Position numbers and translations under genes: made by a program. Positions 1-6,496 of a stretch of 6,812 nucleotides of DNA are shown here, one piece after another (position 1 is the stretch's first letter; each line of letters begins with the position of its first letter). The notes under the pieces were generated by a model. That model ran no database searches. It was not told the DNA's origin and worked only from the letters and a program-made list of their open reading frames with translations. The stretch comes from an uncultured Anaerolineaceae bacterium (GTDB lineage Bacteria; Chloroflexota; Anaerolineae; Promineifilales; Promineifilaceae): positions 1-6,812 of the forward strand of contig CALBTC010000074.1 in the NCBI GenBank assembly GCA_937967805.1, read 5' to 3'.

Positions 1-158
1 CCGTCACCACCGAGGATTTTATGACGGCCGATTGGGCCAGATTGCCCACCGATTTGCTGGCCAAAGTGAGCCGCCGCATTGTTAACGAGGTGGCCGGTGT
101 GAATCGCGTGGTGTTGGACATCACCTCCAAGCCGCCGGGGACGATTGAGTGGGAGTAG
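1..158 (+). CDS. guaA: GMP synthase (glutamine-hydrolysing), C-terminal end, partial
   Basis: Only the last 51 codons (reading from base 3) and the TAG stop at 156-158 are in the window; the gene enters from the left edge. The translated tail contains [11 protein letters not shown], then [18 protein letters not shown], and ends [10 protein letters not shown]. This closely matches the conserved C-terminus of bacterial GuaA, where the dimerisation domain ends in KPP(A/G)TIEWE. The enzyme is cytoplasmic and makes GMP from XMP, ATP and glutamine, the last step of guanine nucleotide synthesis. The glutaminase and ATP-pyrophosphatase domains lie outside the window, so activity cannot be judged. I see no clear intrinsic terminator after the stop. 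The next gene on the same strand starts 102 bases later with its own probable promoter, so it need not be co-transcribed. Confidence 0.93.
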   Translation, partial: VTTEDFMTADWARLPTDLLAKVSRRIVNEVAGVNRVVLDITSKPPGTIEWE

Positions 159-203
159 CTGCAACGGAACGGCCGTCATATGCGTAAGGAAACACGTACA
201 ATT

Positions 204-233
204 TTGGCGATTTTCAGTTCAATTTTTTATGAT
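204..233 (+). promoter_or_regulatory. Possible sigma70-type promoter for the membrane-protein pair
   Basis: TTGGCG at 204-209 (4 of 6 to TTGACA) and TATGAT at 228-233 (5 of 6 to TATAAT) are separated by 18 bases, in an A/T-rich stretch upstream of the start at 261. A 7-bp inverted repeat, GTTCAAT (217-223) and ATTGAAC (232-238), straddles the -10 box. This could be an operator or a small hairpin. The call rests on motif matching only. Confidence 0.4.
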
Positions 234-247
234 TGAACCTACCTTTT

Positions 248-253
248 AGGAGG
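248..253 (+). promoter_or_regulatory. Strong Shine-Dalgarno, AGGAGG
   Basis: A perfect AGGAGG lies 7 bases before the ATG at 261. It fixes that start and predicts good translation of the first membrane protein. The second gene of the pair has no comparable site. Confidence 0.85.
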
Positions 254-260
254 CATTTCA

Positions 261-1232
261 ATGGATTACGGACAGCTTTTCCGGCGTGGCTGGGAGATCG
301 TTTGGCAAAACAAGTTTCTTTTTGTTTTAGGCTTTTTGGCTGCTCTTGGCGGTGGTGGTGGCGGCAGTTCCGGCGGTAACTTCAACTTCAGGACGCCAGC
401 ACCAACAGGCGGCGATCCTTTCCCAACGGATATGTTTGCCGAAATGGCTGACTTTTGGGCAGAATATGGCGGCCTCATTTTAGGTCTGATCTGCTTTCTG
501 TTCATTTTGGGCATTGTCTTCTGGCTCATCCGGCTGGCGGCTCAGGGTGGCATGATTGAAGCTGTGGATCGCATCGAGGCCGGTGAGAAAATGACGTTTC
601 GTACCGCTTTCTCCGCTGGCGTAGAGCGACTTGGCGGTCTGGTTGGCTTGAATTTACTGCTCAACGCCCCTTTCATCATTTTTGGCTTGATTTTTGCCGG
701 GCTGGGCATTTCCTTCTTTGCTGCCGCTATCCAGGGTAATGGCGCTGCCGACGCACCGGAGCGATTTTTGGCGCTTGTTGGCGTGTGCGGCGGGATCATT
801 GCCTGTTTGCTGGTGCCGCTAGGCCTGCTGGTTTTGGTTATTTATCCATTTGCCCAGCGTGGCCTGCTGCTTAAACAGCTTGGTGTTGTGGCCAGCATCC
901 GGCATGGTTGGCAGGTGGTGCGAGACAACGTGGGCGACGTCATTTTGCTGATCGTTGCTTTTTTGGTGATTGGCTTTTTGTTTGGCCTGGTGACGCTCGT
1001 TTTCACGATTCCATTCGCATTTCTGGCGGCTGGCCCGTTTATTTTGGATGCGATTCAAGGCAACGAAATCAGCTTTGGCCTCGTGGAGGCAGTTACATTG
1101 GCCTTTGGTGTGGTTTGCCTGGGGCTTGTGGCCGCAGCGGTTAACTCAGTGCTGACGGCATACCGTTCTGCCACGGTGACGCTGGCTTACCAGCAGTTTG
1201 TCCAAAAAGATGGGTTGCAAAAAGCAGCATAA
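261..1232 (+). CDS. Polytopic membrane protein of unknown function (first of a tandem pair)
   Basis: This 323-residue protein has about six hydrophobic segments, near residues 18-30, 69-92, 124-157, 168-197, 225-257 and 275-298, so it should sit in the cytoplasmic membrane. No signal peptide separate from the first helix is seen. Between helices 1 and 2 is a low-complexity loop, GGGGGGSSGG (30-39), followed by a Pro/Gly-rich stretch to about residue 55. An amphipathic N-terminus (YGQLFRRGWEIVWQNKFLFVLG) and an internal RHGWQVVRDNVGDVILLIV motif (214-232) recur in the next gene, so the two are paralogues. The layout resembles loosely defined multi-helix families such as the membrane domain of glycerophosphodiester phosphodiesterases, but I see no catalytic motif and assign no function. 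The start is supported by AGGAGG 7 bases upstream. The stop is TAA at 1230-1232, 8 bases before the next ATG, which implies an operon. Confidence 0.85.
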   Translation: MDYGQLFRRGWEIVWQNKFLFVLGFLAALGGGGGGSSGGNFNFRTPAPTGGDPFPTDMFAEMADFWAEYGGLILGLICFLFILGIVFWLIRLAAQGGMIEAVDRIEAGEKMTFRTAFSAGVERLGGLVGLNLLLNAPFIIFGLIFAGLGISFFAAAIQGNGAADAPERFLALVGVCGGIIACLLVPLGLLVLVIYPFAQRGLLLKQLGVVASIRHGWQVVRDNVGDVILLIVAFLVIGFLFGLVTLVFTIPFAFLAAGPFILDAIQGNEISFGLVEAVTLAFGVVCLGLVAAAVNSVLTAYRSATVTLAYQQFVQKDGLQKAA

Positions 1233-1240
1233 TCTGACTG

Positions 1241-2176
1241 ATGGCACCAGACCTGCTCTCTAATTCCCTGCGGCTGCTGCGGCAGCACCAGTTTCTTATC
1301 TGGCTGGGGTTGGGAATGAGCCTGAGCAGTCTGTTTGGCACCGGCCGGCGCGTCTGGCTGGGCCAGGTAATTGCCCTCGATTTTACACAGCTTACCAATT
1401 TGCAATCGGTAGAATCCTTGCTTTTTAGCAGTGAATTGGCCCAAATACAGCAGCTCTTTTTACGAGGGCTGCTGCTTGCGTTTGGGCAGTTTGTACTGGT
1501 TTGGCTGGTGGCTTTATTGGCGGAGGCGGGGTTGATTACGGCCGTTTCCCACCACGCAACCGAATCCATTTCACTGCGCCGGGCAGTTGGCTGGGGTCGG
1601 CAGTGGCTGGGCCGGTTCCTGGCCATCGATTTGCTGGTATTTTTTCCCTGGTTCCTCATCGCGCTGGCCATGATGATGGTGGTGCTCATCCTATCCCTGG
1701 TGTTGGCCGGCTTTGCCACCCGCGAAGTGAGCGCCGGCACCGTCTTTGCCACGACCGGGCTTGGCCTGGCCTGCGTGATCGGGCTGGCTGGCCTGCTGCT
1801 GCCGGTGGGAATGGTGTCGCTTTGGTACCGGCTGCTGGCATTTCGCGAGGCAGTGCTGCACAACGTATCGCCGCGTACGGCCGTGCGCCAGACATGGCAG
1901 CGCATCCGGCAAAACTTCGGCGACATTTTTGTGCTCATTGTGGTGCTGTGGGGTGGGCAAACGCTGCTGCTGGGCGTGCTGAACCTTGTCACCTCGCCGC
2001 TGCTCACCTGGCTGACGCCGCTGACTAACTCGGATACAATGGCGCTGCAAGCCGTGGCCTGGCTGGCCCTGATTGCCCTTACGCTGCTGGTCTGGCTGGT
2101 GCGCGGCATCATCACCACCGTAGTCGCCATTGCCTGGACCCTGGCGTACCAAAACCTAAGCAAAAGGAAAAACTAA
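1241..2176 (+). CDS. Polytopic membrane protein of unknown function (second of a tandem pair)
   Basis: This 311-residue protein has hydrophobic segments near residues 17-32, 76-98, 126-158, 168-198, 226-256 and 268-305, matching the order of the preceding protein. Shared landmarks are the N-terminus (LLSNSLRLLRQHQFLIWLGL against QLFRRGWEIVWQNKFLFVLG), the segment after helix 2 (EAGLITAVSHHATESISLRRA against QGGMIEAVDRIEAGEKMTFRT), TAVRQTWQRIRQNFGDIFVLIV (213-234) and the terminal TLAYQ. The Gly-rich loop of its partner is missing; the equivalent loop is polar and charged. No good Shine-Dalgarno precedes the ATG at 1241. The 8-base gap to the upstream stop suggests translational coupling, so the two proteins may be made together and could form a hetero-oligomer. 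Function is unknown. The long frame antisense to it is a shadow. It carries three CGGCCG sites, against none in its partner. Confidence 0.83.
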   Translation: MAPDLLSNSLRLLRQHQFLIWLGLGMSLSSLFGTGRRVWLGQVIALDFTQLTNLQSVESLLFSSELAQIQQLFLRGLLLAFGQFVLVWLVALLAEAGLITAVSHHATESISLRRAVGWGRQWLGRFLAIDLLVFFPWFLIALAMMMVVLILSLVLAGFATREVSAGTVFATTGLGLACVIGLAGLLLPVGMVSLWYRLLAFREAVLHNVSPRTAVRQTWQRIRQNFGDIFVLIVVLWGGQTLLLGVLNLVTSPLLTWLTPLTNSDTMALQAVAWLALIALTLLVWLVRGIITTVVAIAWTLAYQNLSKRKN

Positions 2177-2266
2177 CCGCAGACGGCGCAATTTGCGCTT
2201 GCAGATTTACACAAATTTTGCAGTTACAGTTTTAAAAATCTGCGCTAATCTGCGTAATCTGTGGAT
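2174..2266. repeat. Degenerate intergenic inverted/tandem repeat built on AATCTGCG
   Basis: The right side holds three near-identical units in a row: AATCTGCGCT (2237-2246), AATCTGCGT (2247-2255) and AATCTGTGG (2256-2264). The left side is a diverged inverted copy: the reverse complement of 2201-2218 matches 2236-2253 at 14 of 18 positions. A small palindrome, GCGCAA-T-TTGCGC (2186-2198), lies in the left arm. The element fills almost the whole gap and runs nearly up to the next start codon. From memory, AATCTGCG/AATCTGTGG strings recur between genes in many environmental bacteria, so I read this as a dispersed non-coding repeat. Its family is not established here. Confidence 0.55.
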
Positions 2267-2268
2267 AT

Positions 2269-2280
2269 GGAGATATGATG
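2269..2280 (+). promoter_or_regulatory. Ribosome binding site and tandem ATG choice for the HyuA-like gene
   Basis: GGAG at 2269-2272 precedes two consecutive ATG codons at 2275 and 2278. Spacing is 2 bases to the first and 5 to the second, so initiation at 2278 (MTQRLGVDTGG) is the more natural reading. The protein would then be 674 residues. The difference is one Met and has no functional consequence. Confidence 0.6.
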
Positions 2281-4302
2281 ACGCAGCGATTGGGTGTCGA
2301 TACGGGGGGCACTTTTACTGATTTTGTCTGGCTGGGGGAAAACGGCCGCTACCAAATTCACAAGCAGCTAAGCACCCCCCAGGATCCATCCGAAGCAATT
2401 TTAATGGGGATGGGCACGATGGCGGTGCCGGAAACGGCCGCCGTTGTTCACGGCAGTACGGTAGCCACCAATGCCCTTCTGGAGCGTAAGGGGGCGCGTA
2501 CGGCGCTCATAACCACCAAGGGGTTTGCCGACGTGCTGGCTATTGGGCGGCAAAATCGGCCGGACATCTATGCCCTGGTACCGCAAAAGCCGCCGCCGCT
2601 GGTGCCGGCTAACTGGCGCCTGGAGGTAGATGAGCGTGTTACGGCCAGTGGTGAACTATTACGGCCGTTAAACCTTGCTGAACTACCCGCCATCTGGCAG
2701 CAGCTTCAAGAGGAACAGATTGAATCGGTGGCCGTTTGCCTGCTCTTCTCCTTTTTGCATCCGGCCCATGAGCGCCAGATTCGCCAATTTTTGCAGGAAC
2801 AGGCAGGCGAAGACAATCTGCACATTTCCCTCTCTTCTGATATTTTGCCCGAGTACCGTGAATACGAACGCACGGCGACAACCGTGATCAATGCTTATGT
2901 TGCTCCGCTGATGACCCGCTACCTGCATCGTTTGGCGGCCGGGGTGCAGCCGCGCCGCCTTTCGGTGATGCAGAGTAACGGCGGCATCATCTCTGCCGGC
3001 ACAGCGGGGGAGGAAGCGGCGCGGACGGTGCTGTCTGGTCCGGCGGGGGGCGTGGTGGGGGCCCGCTTTGTGGCCGAGCAGGCAGGGTTTCCGGAGATTA
3101 TCACCTTCGACATGGGCGGCACCAGCACCGACGTGGCGCTCTGTCCTGGCCGCCTGCCCACCACGGCCAGCGGCGAGATTGCCGGCGTGCCGCTGCGCCT
3201 ACCAGTCATAGACATTCACACGGTGGGGGCCGGTGGCGGCAGCATTGCCGGCGTGGATGCGGGCGGCGCTTTGCTGGTGGGGCCAGAAAGCGCGGGGGCG
3301 AATCCAGGACCGGCTTGTTACGGCCGGTCGCAATCTCTTAATCTACTGGCCACCGTCACCGATGCCAATCTGGTGCTGGGGCGTTTGGACGCAGACCGCT
3401 TTTTAGGTGGCGAAATGCGGCTGGATGAAACGGCCGCACGCCAGGCCCTCACCGATTTGGCCGCGCAAATGAACGTAGCCGATGCAGAAACGGCCGCCTG
3501 GGGTGTGATTCAGGTGGCCAACGCCAACATGGAGCGGGCCATCCGCCGCATTTCGGTGGAACGGGGCTATGATCCGCGCCGCTTTACGTTGATGCCGTTT
3601 GGTGGGGCCGGGCCGCTGCACGCCTGCGATCTGGCCGAAAATTTGCAAATTCCCCGCGTGCTGGTGCCGCCGGTGCCCGGCGTGCTGTCGGCGCTGGGCA
3701 TGTTGGTGGCTGCGCCTACCAAAGATTATTCGCAAACGGTGATGCGGGCGATGGCAGTTTGGACTGAAGAAGATGAAAATTGGCTCGTACAAGAAGCGGC
3801 TCCGCTGGCAGCGCGCGCTTTAGCGGAGATGGCAGCAGAAGGGCATGAGGAATCGTCTGTCATGCTGAGTTACCGGCTGGATATGCGCTACCAGGGACAG
3901 TCGCATGAGCTGACGGTGCCCTGGGTGAGCGGTGAGACGGCCGTCACCGAACGGTTTCATTCAGCCCACCAATTGCGTTACGGCTACCGTTTGCCAGAGG
4001 GTGAGATGATGGAAATTGTGACGCTGCGGGTAACGGCCGTAGCTCCCGTCGAGCCGCCGCAAATTGTGCCAGAGGCAAGTGGGTCGCCAGATGCCGCCGC
4101 AGCAATGATAGGGCAAAAACAGGTCTGGTTCCGGCAGCGGCCGCTGCCCACCACGCTGTACGATCGGGAAAAACTGCATCCGGGCCATCAATTTCAAGGT
4201 CCGGCGATTGTCTTTCAGTACGATACGACGCTGGTGATTTCGCCTGGCTGGGAAACGGCCGTGGACAGCTATCAAAACCTGATTCTTACCATTGCCGCCT
4301 AA
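2275..4302 (+). CDS. Hydantoinase/oxoprolinase family protein, HyuA-type subunit
   Basis: This 675-residue cytoplasmic protein has the usual HyuA layout. The N-terminal ASKHA-type domain (about 5-180) has the phosphate-binding GVDTGGTFTDFV (7-18), VHGSTVATNALLERKGA (58-74) and TTKGFADVLAIGRQNRPD. The central hydantoinase A domain (about 195-480) has EYREYERTATTVINAYV, MQSNGGIISA (232-241), RTVLSGPAGGVVGA (250-263), the second phosphate loop FDMGGTSTDVAL (278-289), DIHTVGAGGGSIA (313-325), PGPACYG (345-351) and PFGGAGPLHACDLA (441-454). The C-terminal HyuA domain (about 490-670) has YGYRLPEGEMMEIVTLRV and GPAIV...TTLVISPGW. The family carries out ATP-dependent opening of cyclic amides such as N-methylhydantoin or 5-oxoproline, and also includes acetone carboxylase beta subunits. 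Substrate cannot be read from sequence. Such subunits usually pair with HyuB, but the next gene is convergent and unrelated, so a partner must lie elsewhere or be absent. Length and motifs look intact. It holds 12 of the 22 CGGCCG sites in the window. Confidence 0.92.
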   Translation: MMTQRLGVDTGGTFTDFVWLGENGRYQIHKQLSTPQDPSEAILMGMGTMAVPETAAVVHGSTVATNALLERKGARTALITTKGFADVLAIGRQNRPDIYALVPQKPPPLVPANWRLEVDERVTASGELLRPLNLAELPAIWQQLQEEQIESVAVCLLFSFLHPAHERQIRQFLQEQAGEDNLHISLSSDILPEYREYERTATTVINAYVAPLMTRYLHRLAAGVQPRRLSVMQSNGGIISAGTAGEEAARTVLSGPAGGVVGARFVAEQAGFPEIITFDMGGTSTDVALCPGRLPTTASGEIAGVPLRLPVIDIHTVGAGGGSIAGVDAGGALLVGPESAGANPGPACYGRSQSLNLLATVTDANLVLGRLDADRFLGGEMRLDETAARQALTDLAAQMNVADAETAAWGVIQVANANMERAIRRISVERGYDPRRFTLMPFGGAGPLHACDLAENLQIPRVLVPPVPGVLSALGMLVAAPTKDYSQTVMRAMAVWTEEDENWLVQEAAPLAARALAEMAAEGHEESSVMLSYRLDMRYQGQSHELTVPWVSGETAVTERFHSAHQLRYGYRLPEGEMMEIVTLRVTAVAPVEPPQIVPEASGSPDAAAAMIGQKQVWFRQRPLPTTLYDREKLHPGHQFQGPAIVFQYDTTLVISPGWETAVDSYQNLILTIAA

Positions 4303-4334
4303 TAAAAAAGGACGAACCATTTCGGGTTCGCCCT
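4303..4334 (-). terminator. Intrinsic terminator for the EF-G-like gene
   Basis: Arms 4309-4318 (AGGACGAACC) and 4325-4334 (GGTTCGCCCT) pair around a 6-base loop. On the minus-strand transcript all ten pairs form, one of them a G-U wobble, and the stem runs straight into a U tract (the complement of the A run at 4304-4309). On the plus-strand transcript the same position is an A-C mismatch, and no comparable U run follows. It is therefore best oriented for the minus-strand gene, about 95 bases past its stop, though it may act weakly for the HyuA-like gene too. Confidence 0.8.
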
Positions 4335-4345
4335 GTTGATGTTTG

Positions 4346-4377
4346 TTGTAGAGTCAAGGCATGCCTTGACTCTACAA
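4346..4377. repeat. Perfect 32-bp palindrome between convergent genes
   Basis: The half-site TTGTAGAGTCAAGGCA (4346-4361) is followed directly by its exact reverse complement (4362-4377), with no spacer and GCATGC at the centre. After a small internal bulge the symmetry resumes with GTTGATG (4335-4341) and CATCAAC (4385-4391). No T or U tract follows on either strand, so it is not a classical terminator itself. It lies in the 3' untranslated part of the EF-G-like transcript, ahead of the terminator. Its form, GTAGAG...CTCTAC arms between genes, suggests a dispersed palindromic repeat of REP or small-MITE type. That is inference, as only one copy is in the window. Confidence 0.75.
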
Positions 4378-4429
4378 GACGTGCCATCAACCCCATGAAT
4401 TTCGAAAGAACCTGAAGAAATGGGATTGC

Positions 4430-6496
4430 TTAGCTTTCTTCCTCGGCGGCTTTGGCTTTGGCGATGACATCGGATTGCAGGTGGGAGGGCACACGGCCGT
4501 AACGCAGGAACTGCATACCAAAGACGCCGCGTCCCTGGGTCATAGAGCGCAAATCGGCCGTGTAGGTGAGCATTTCGGCCAGCGGCACCTCGGCGCGTAC
4601 AATGCTTTTGGTGCCTTCCTGGTCCATCCCCAATACGCGGGCGCGGCGGGTATTCATGTCGCCCAAAATGTCACCCATGTTGTCGGAAGGCACGGTTACG
4701 GAGACTTCGTAGATCGGCTCCAGCAGCACCGGGCCTGCGCCCAGCATTGCCTGCTTAAACCCTTCGCGACCGGCTGTCTGGAAGGCGATTTCCTTGGAGT
4801 CTACCGGATGTTCCTTGCCGTCGTACACAACTGCTCTGACGCCAACCACCGGGTAGCCGGCCACCGGGCCGGATTCCAGCGCCTGGCGACACCCTTTTTC
4901 TGTTGCTGCCACAAATGGAGCAGAGATGGCCCCACCAAAAATCTCGGAATCAAATTCAAATTCGGCATCGTCATCTAATGATTCAACCCGTAGGAAAACG
5001 CGTGCGTATTGACCAGCACCACCTGACTGCTTTTTGTGGGTGTATTCGGCGGAGTTGGTTTTGGTGATGGTTTCCCGGTAAGGAACTTTGGGAATGGTGG
5101 TGGTGAAATGAGCGCCAAATTTGGAGCCGGCTTTTTGCACGGCAATGTCCAAATGGGTTGGCCCCATGCCGGACAAAATGGTCTCGCGGGTGGCCACTTC
5201 AGTGTGCCATTCCAGCGTGGGGTCTTCCGCCACCAGCCGGTTAAGCGCCTGGCTGAGCTTGGCTACGTCTGATTGGGAAACGGGGTGCACGGCGACCTGG
5301 GCGATGGGATTAGGCTGGGCAATGGGTGGCAGTTGCAGTTGATTGCCCCGGTCACACAGGGTGTCGTTTGTGCGCGCATCACCCAATTTTACAACGGCAC
5401 CGATGTCGCCGCTGTGTAGCTTGGGTACGGCCGTTTGCTCCTTGCCCGTCAAAATTTGTAAAGTGCCAACTCTTACTTCACTGTCCAGATTGGCATCCCA
5501 AATGCGGCTGTCTGATACCAGCGTGCCGCCATAAACACGAATATAGCTCATCTTGCCGTAGGGGTCTTCCCGCGTTTTGAAGATAAATGCCGCTAATGGC
5601 GAGCTGTCATCAACTTTGTAAGTAACTTCCTCACCCTCGGCATTGGTCGCCGTGAAACCGTCCGTTTCATTGGGCGCGGGGAAGAGGCGTACCATCGCAT
5701 TCATCAGCGGCACCACGGCGATGCCAGCTTGCGGGGCGCTGTACAGCACGGGAATGGCGGATCCTTGCTGCATGGCCAGCTTCAGACCGCGGACAATGTC
5801 CTCGTCTGACAGGCCATCGTTCTCGAAATATTTCTCCATCAAAGCGTCATCGCCTTCGGCGGCGGCTTCTACCACGGCCAGGCGGGCTTCTTCGGCAGCG
5901 TCGGCCAAATCATCGGGAATGGGGCTGCGCTCATCTTTGTCGCCCAGGCGCGCTTCCATCGAGAGCAGGTCGACGACGCCTTTGAAGCTGGGGCCTTCAC
6001 CGATAGGCAGTTGCAGGGGGATAAAATTGCCGCTCAGGTTATCTTCCACGCTTTTAAAGGCACGCGCTGCCCGCACGTTTTCGCGATCCATCTTATTGAT
6101 GACCACAACTCGGGGCAGGTTGCGCTGTTCGGCCGCCTGCCACACAATTTCTGTGCCGACTTCCACGCCAGCCACGGCCTCTACCAGCACGACGGCGCCT
6201 TCGGCCACGGCCAGGGCGGCATTCACTTCCCCAATAAAGTCGGCGTAGCCGGGTGTGTCCAGCACGTTGATTTTGCAATCTTTCCATTGAATAGGGGCCA
6301 GGGCGGTGGCGATGGAACTGTTGCGGCTGATTTCTTCTTCTTCAAAATCCATAGCGGCCGTTCCGCTTTGCACGTCGCCCATGCGGGTGGTGATGCCGGT
6401 GTTGAACAGCAAACGTTCAACCAGGGTGGTTTTTCCGGCGCCATTGTGCGAAACGAGAGCTATGTTACGAATTTGACCAGTTTTATACTCTTTCAT
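4430..6496 (-). CDS. fusA: Elongation factor G-like translational GTPase (EF-G2-type paralogue)
   Basis: This 688-residue protein has all five EF-G domains. The G domain has a P-loop SHNGAGKTT (16-24), switch I EEEEISRNSSIATA (52-65), G3 DTPGYADF (80-87), G4 NKMD (134-137) and G5 SA (253-254). Domain II covers about 295-390. Domain III has EDPTLEW and ILSGMGPTHLDIAV (440-453). Domain IV has YRETI (473-477) and the tip loop HKKQSGGAGQYA (488-499), and domain V follows LLEPIYEVSV (591-600). EF-G drives tRNA-mRNA translocation on the ribosome by GTP hydrolysis. Here the catalytic His of DTPGH is Tyr84, the switch I RGITI is RNSSI (the Mg-binding Thr aligns with Ser61), and GMGELHLEI is GMGPTHLDI. 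With no rpsL, rpsG or tuf nearby, it is more likely an EF-G2-like paralogue than the housekeeping EF-G. Reported EF-G2 proteins range from translocation-competent to lacking ribosome-stimulated GTPase, so its role is open. AGAGG at 6506-6510, 9 bases upstream, supports the ATG at 6496. The stop is TAA. Confidence 0.93.
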   Translation of the reverse strand: MKEYKTGQIRNIALVSHNGAGKTTLVERLLFNTGITTRMGDVQSGTAAMDFEEEEISRNSSIATALAPIQWKDCKINVLDTPGYADFIGEVNAALAVAEGAVVLVEAVAGVEVGTEIVWQAAEQRNLPRVVVINKMDRENVRAARAFKSVEDNLSGNFIPLQLPIGEGPSFKGVVDLLSMEARLGDKDERSPIPDDLADAAEEARLAVVEAAAEGDDALMEKYFENDGLSDEDIVRGLKLAMQQGSAIPVLYSAPQAGIAVVPLMNAMVRLFPAPNETDGFTATNAEGEEVTYKVDDSSPLAAFIFKTREDPYGKMSYIRVYGGTLVSDSRIWDANLDSEVRVGTLQILTGKEQTAVPKLHSGDIGAVVKLGDARTNDTLCDRGNQLQLPPIAQPNPIAQVAVHPVSQSDVAKLSQALNRLVAEDPTLEWHTEVATRETILSGMGPTHLDIAVQKAGSKFGAHFTTTIPKVPYRETITKTNSAEYTHKKQSGGAGQYARVFLRVESLDDDAEFEFDSEIFGGAISAPFVAATEKGCRQALESGPVAGYPVVGVRAVVYDGKEHPVDSKEIAFQTAGREGFKQAMLGAGPVLLEPIYEVSVTVPSDNMGDILGDMNTRRARVLGMDQEGTKSIVRAEVPLAEMLTYTADLRSMTQGRGVFGMQFLRYGRVPSHLQSDVIAKAKAAEEES

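Noticed and set aside
348..377. Gly-codon run as a micro-satellite or assembly artefact
   Set aside because: The codons are mixed GGC, GGT and TCC and the frame continues smoothly into helix 2, so it reads as a real flexible loop.
1141..2163. 340-codon minus-strand open frame opposite the second membrane gene
   Set aside because: Its product is a Ser/Arg/Thr/Pro-rich string with no recognisable domain, and it lies fully antisense to a coding frame with clear membrane segments and a paralogue next door. It is a shadow of a stop-poor antisense frame.
4303..4429. CRISPR repeat or IS end at the large palindrome
   Set aside because: There is only one copy, with no spacers, no transposase frame and no target-site duplication in the window.
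5643..6248. 201-codon plus-strand open frame inside the EF-G-like gene
   Set aside because: It is antisense to conserved GTPase sequence, has low-complexity Ser/Arg/Thr composition and no family motif.
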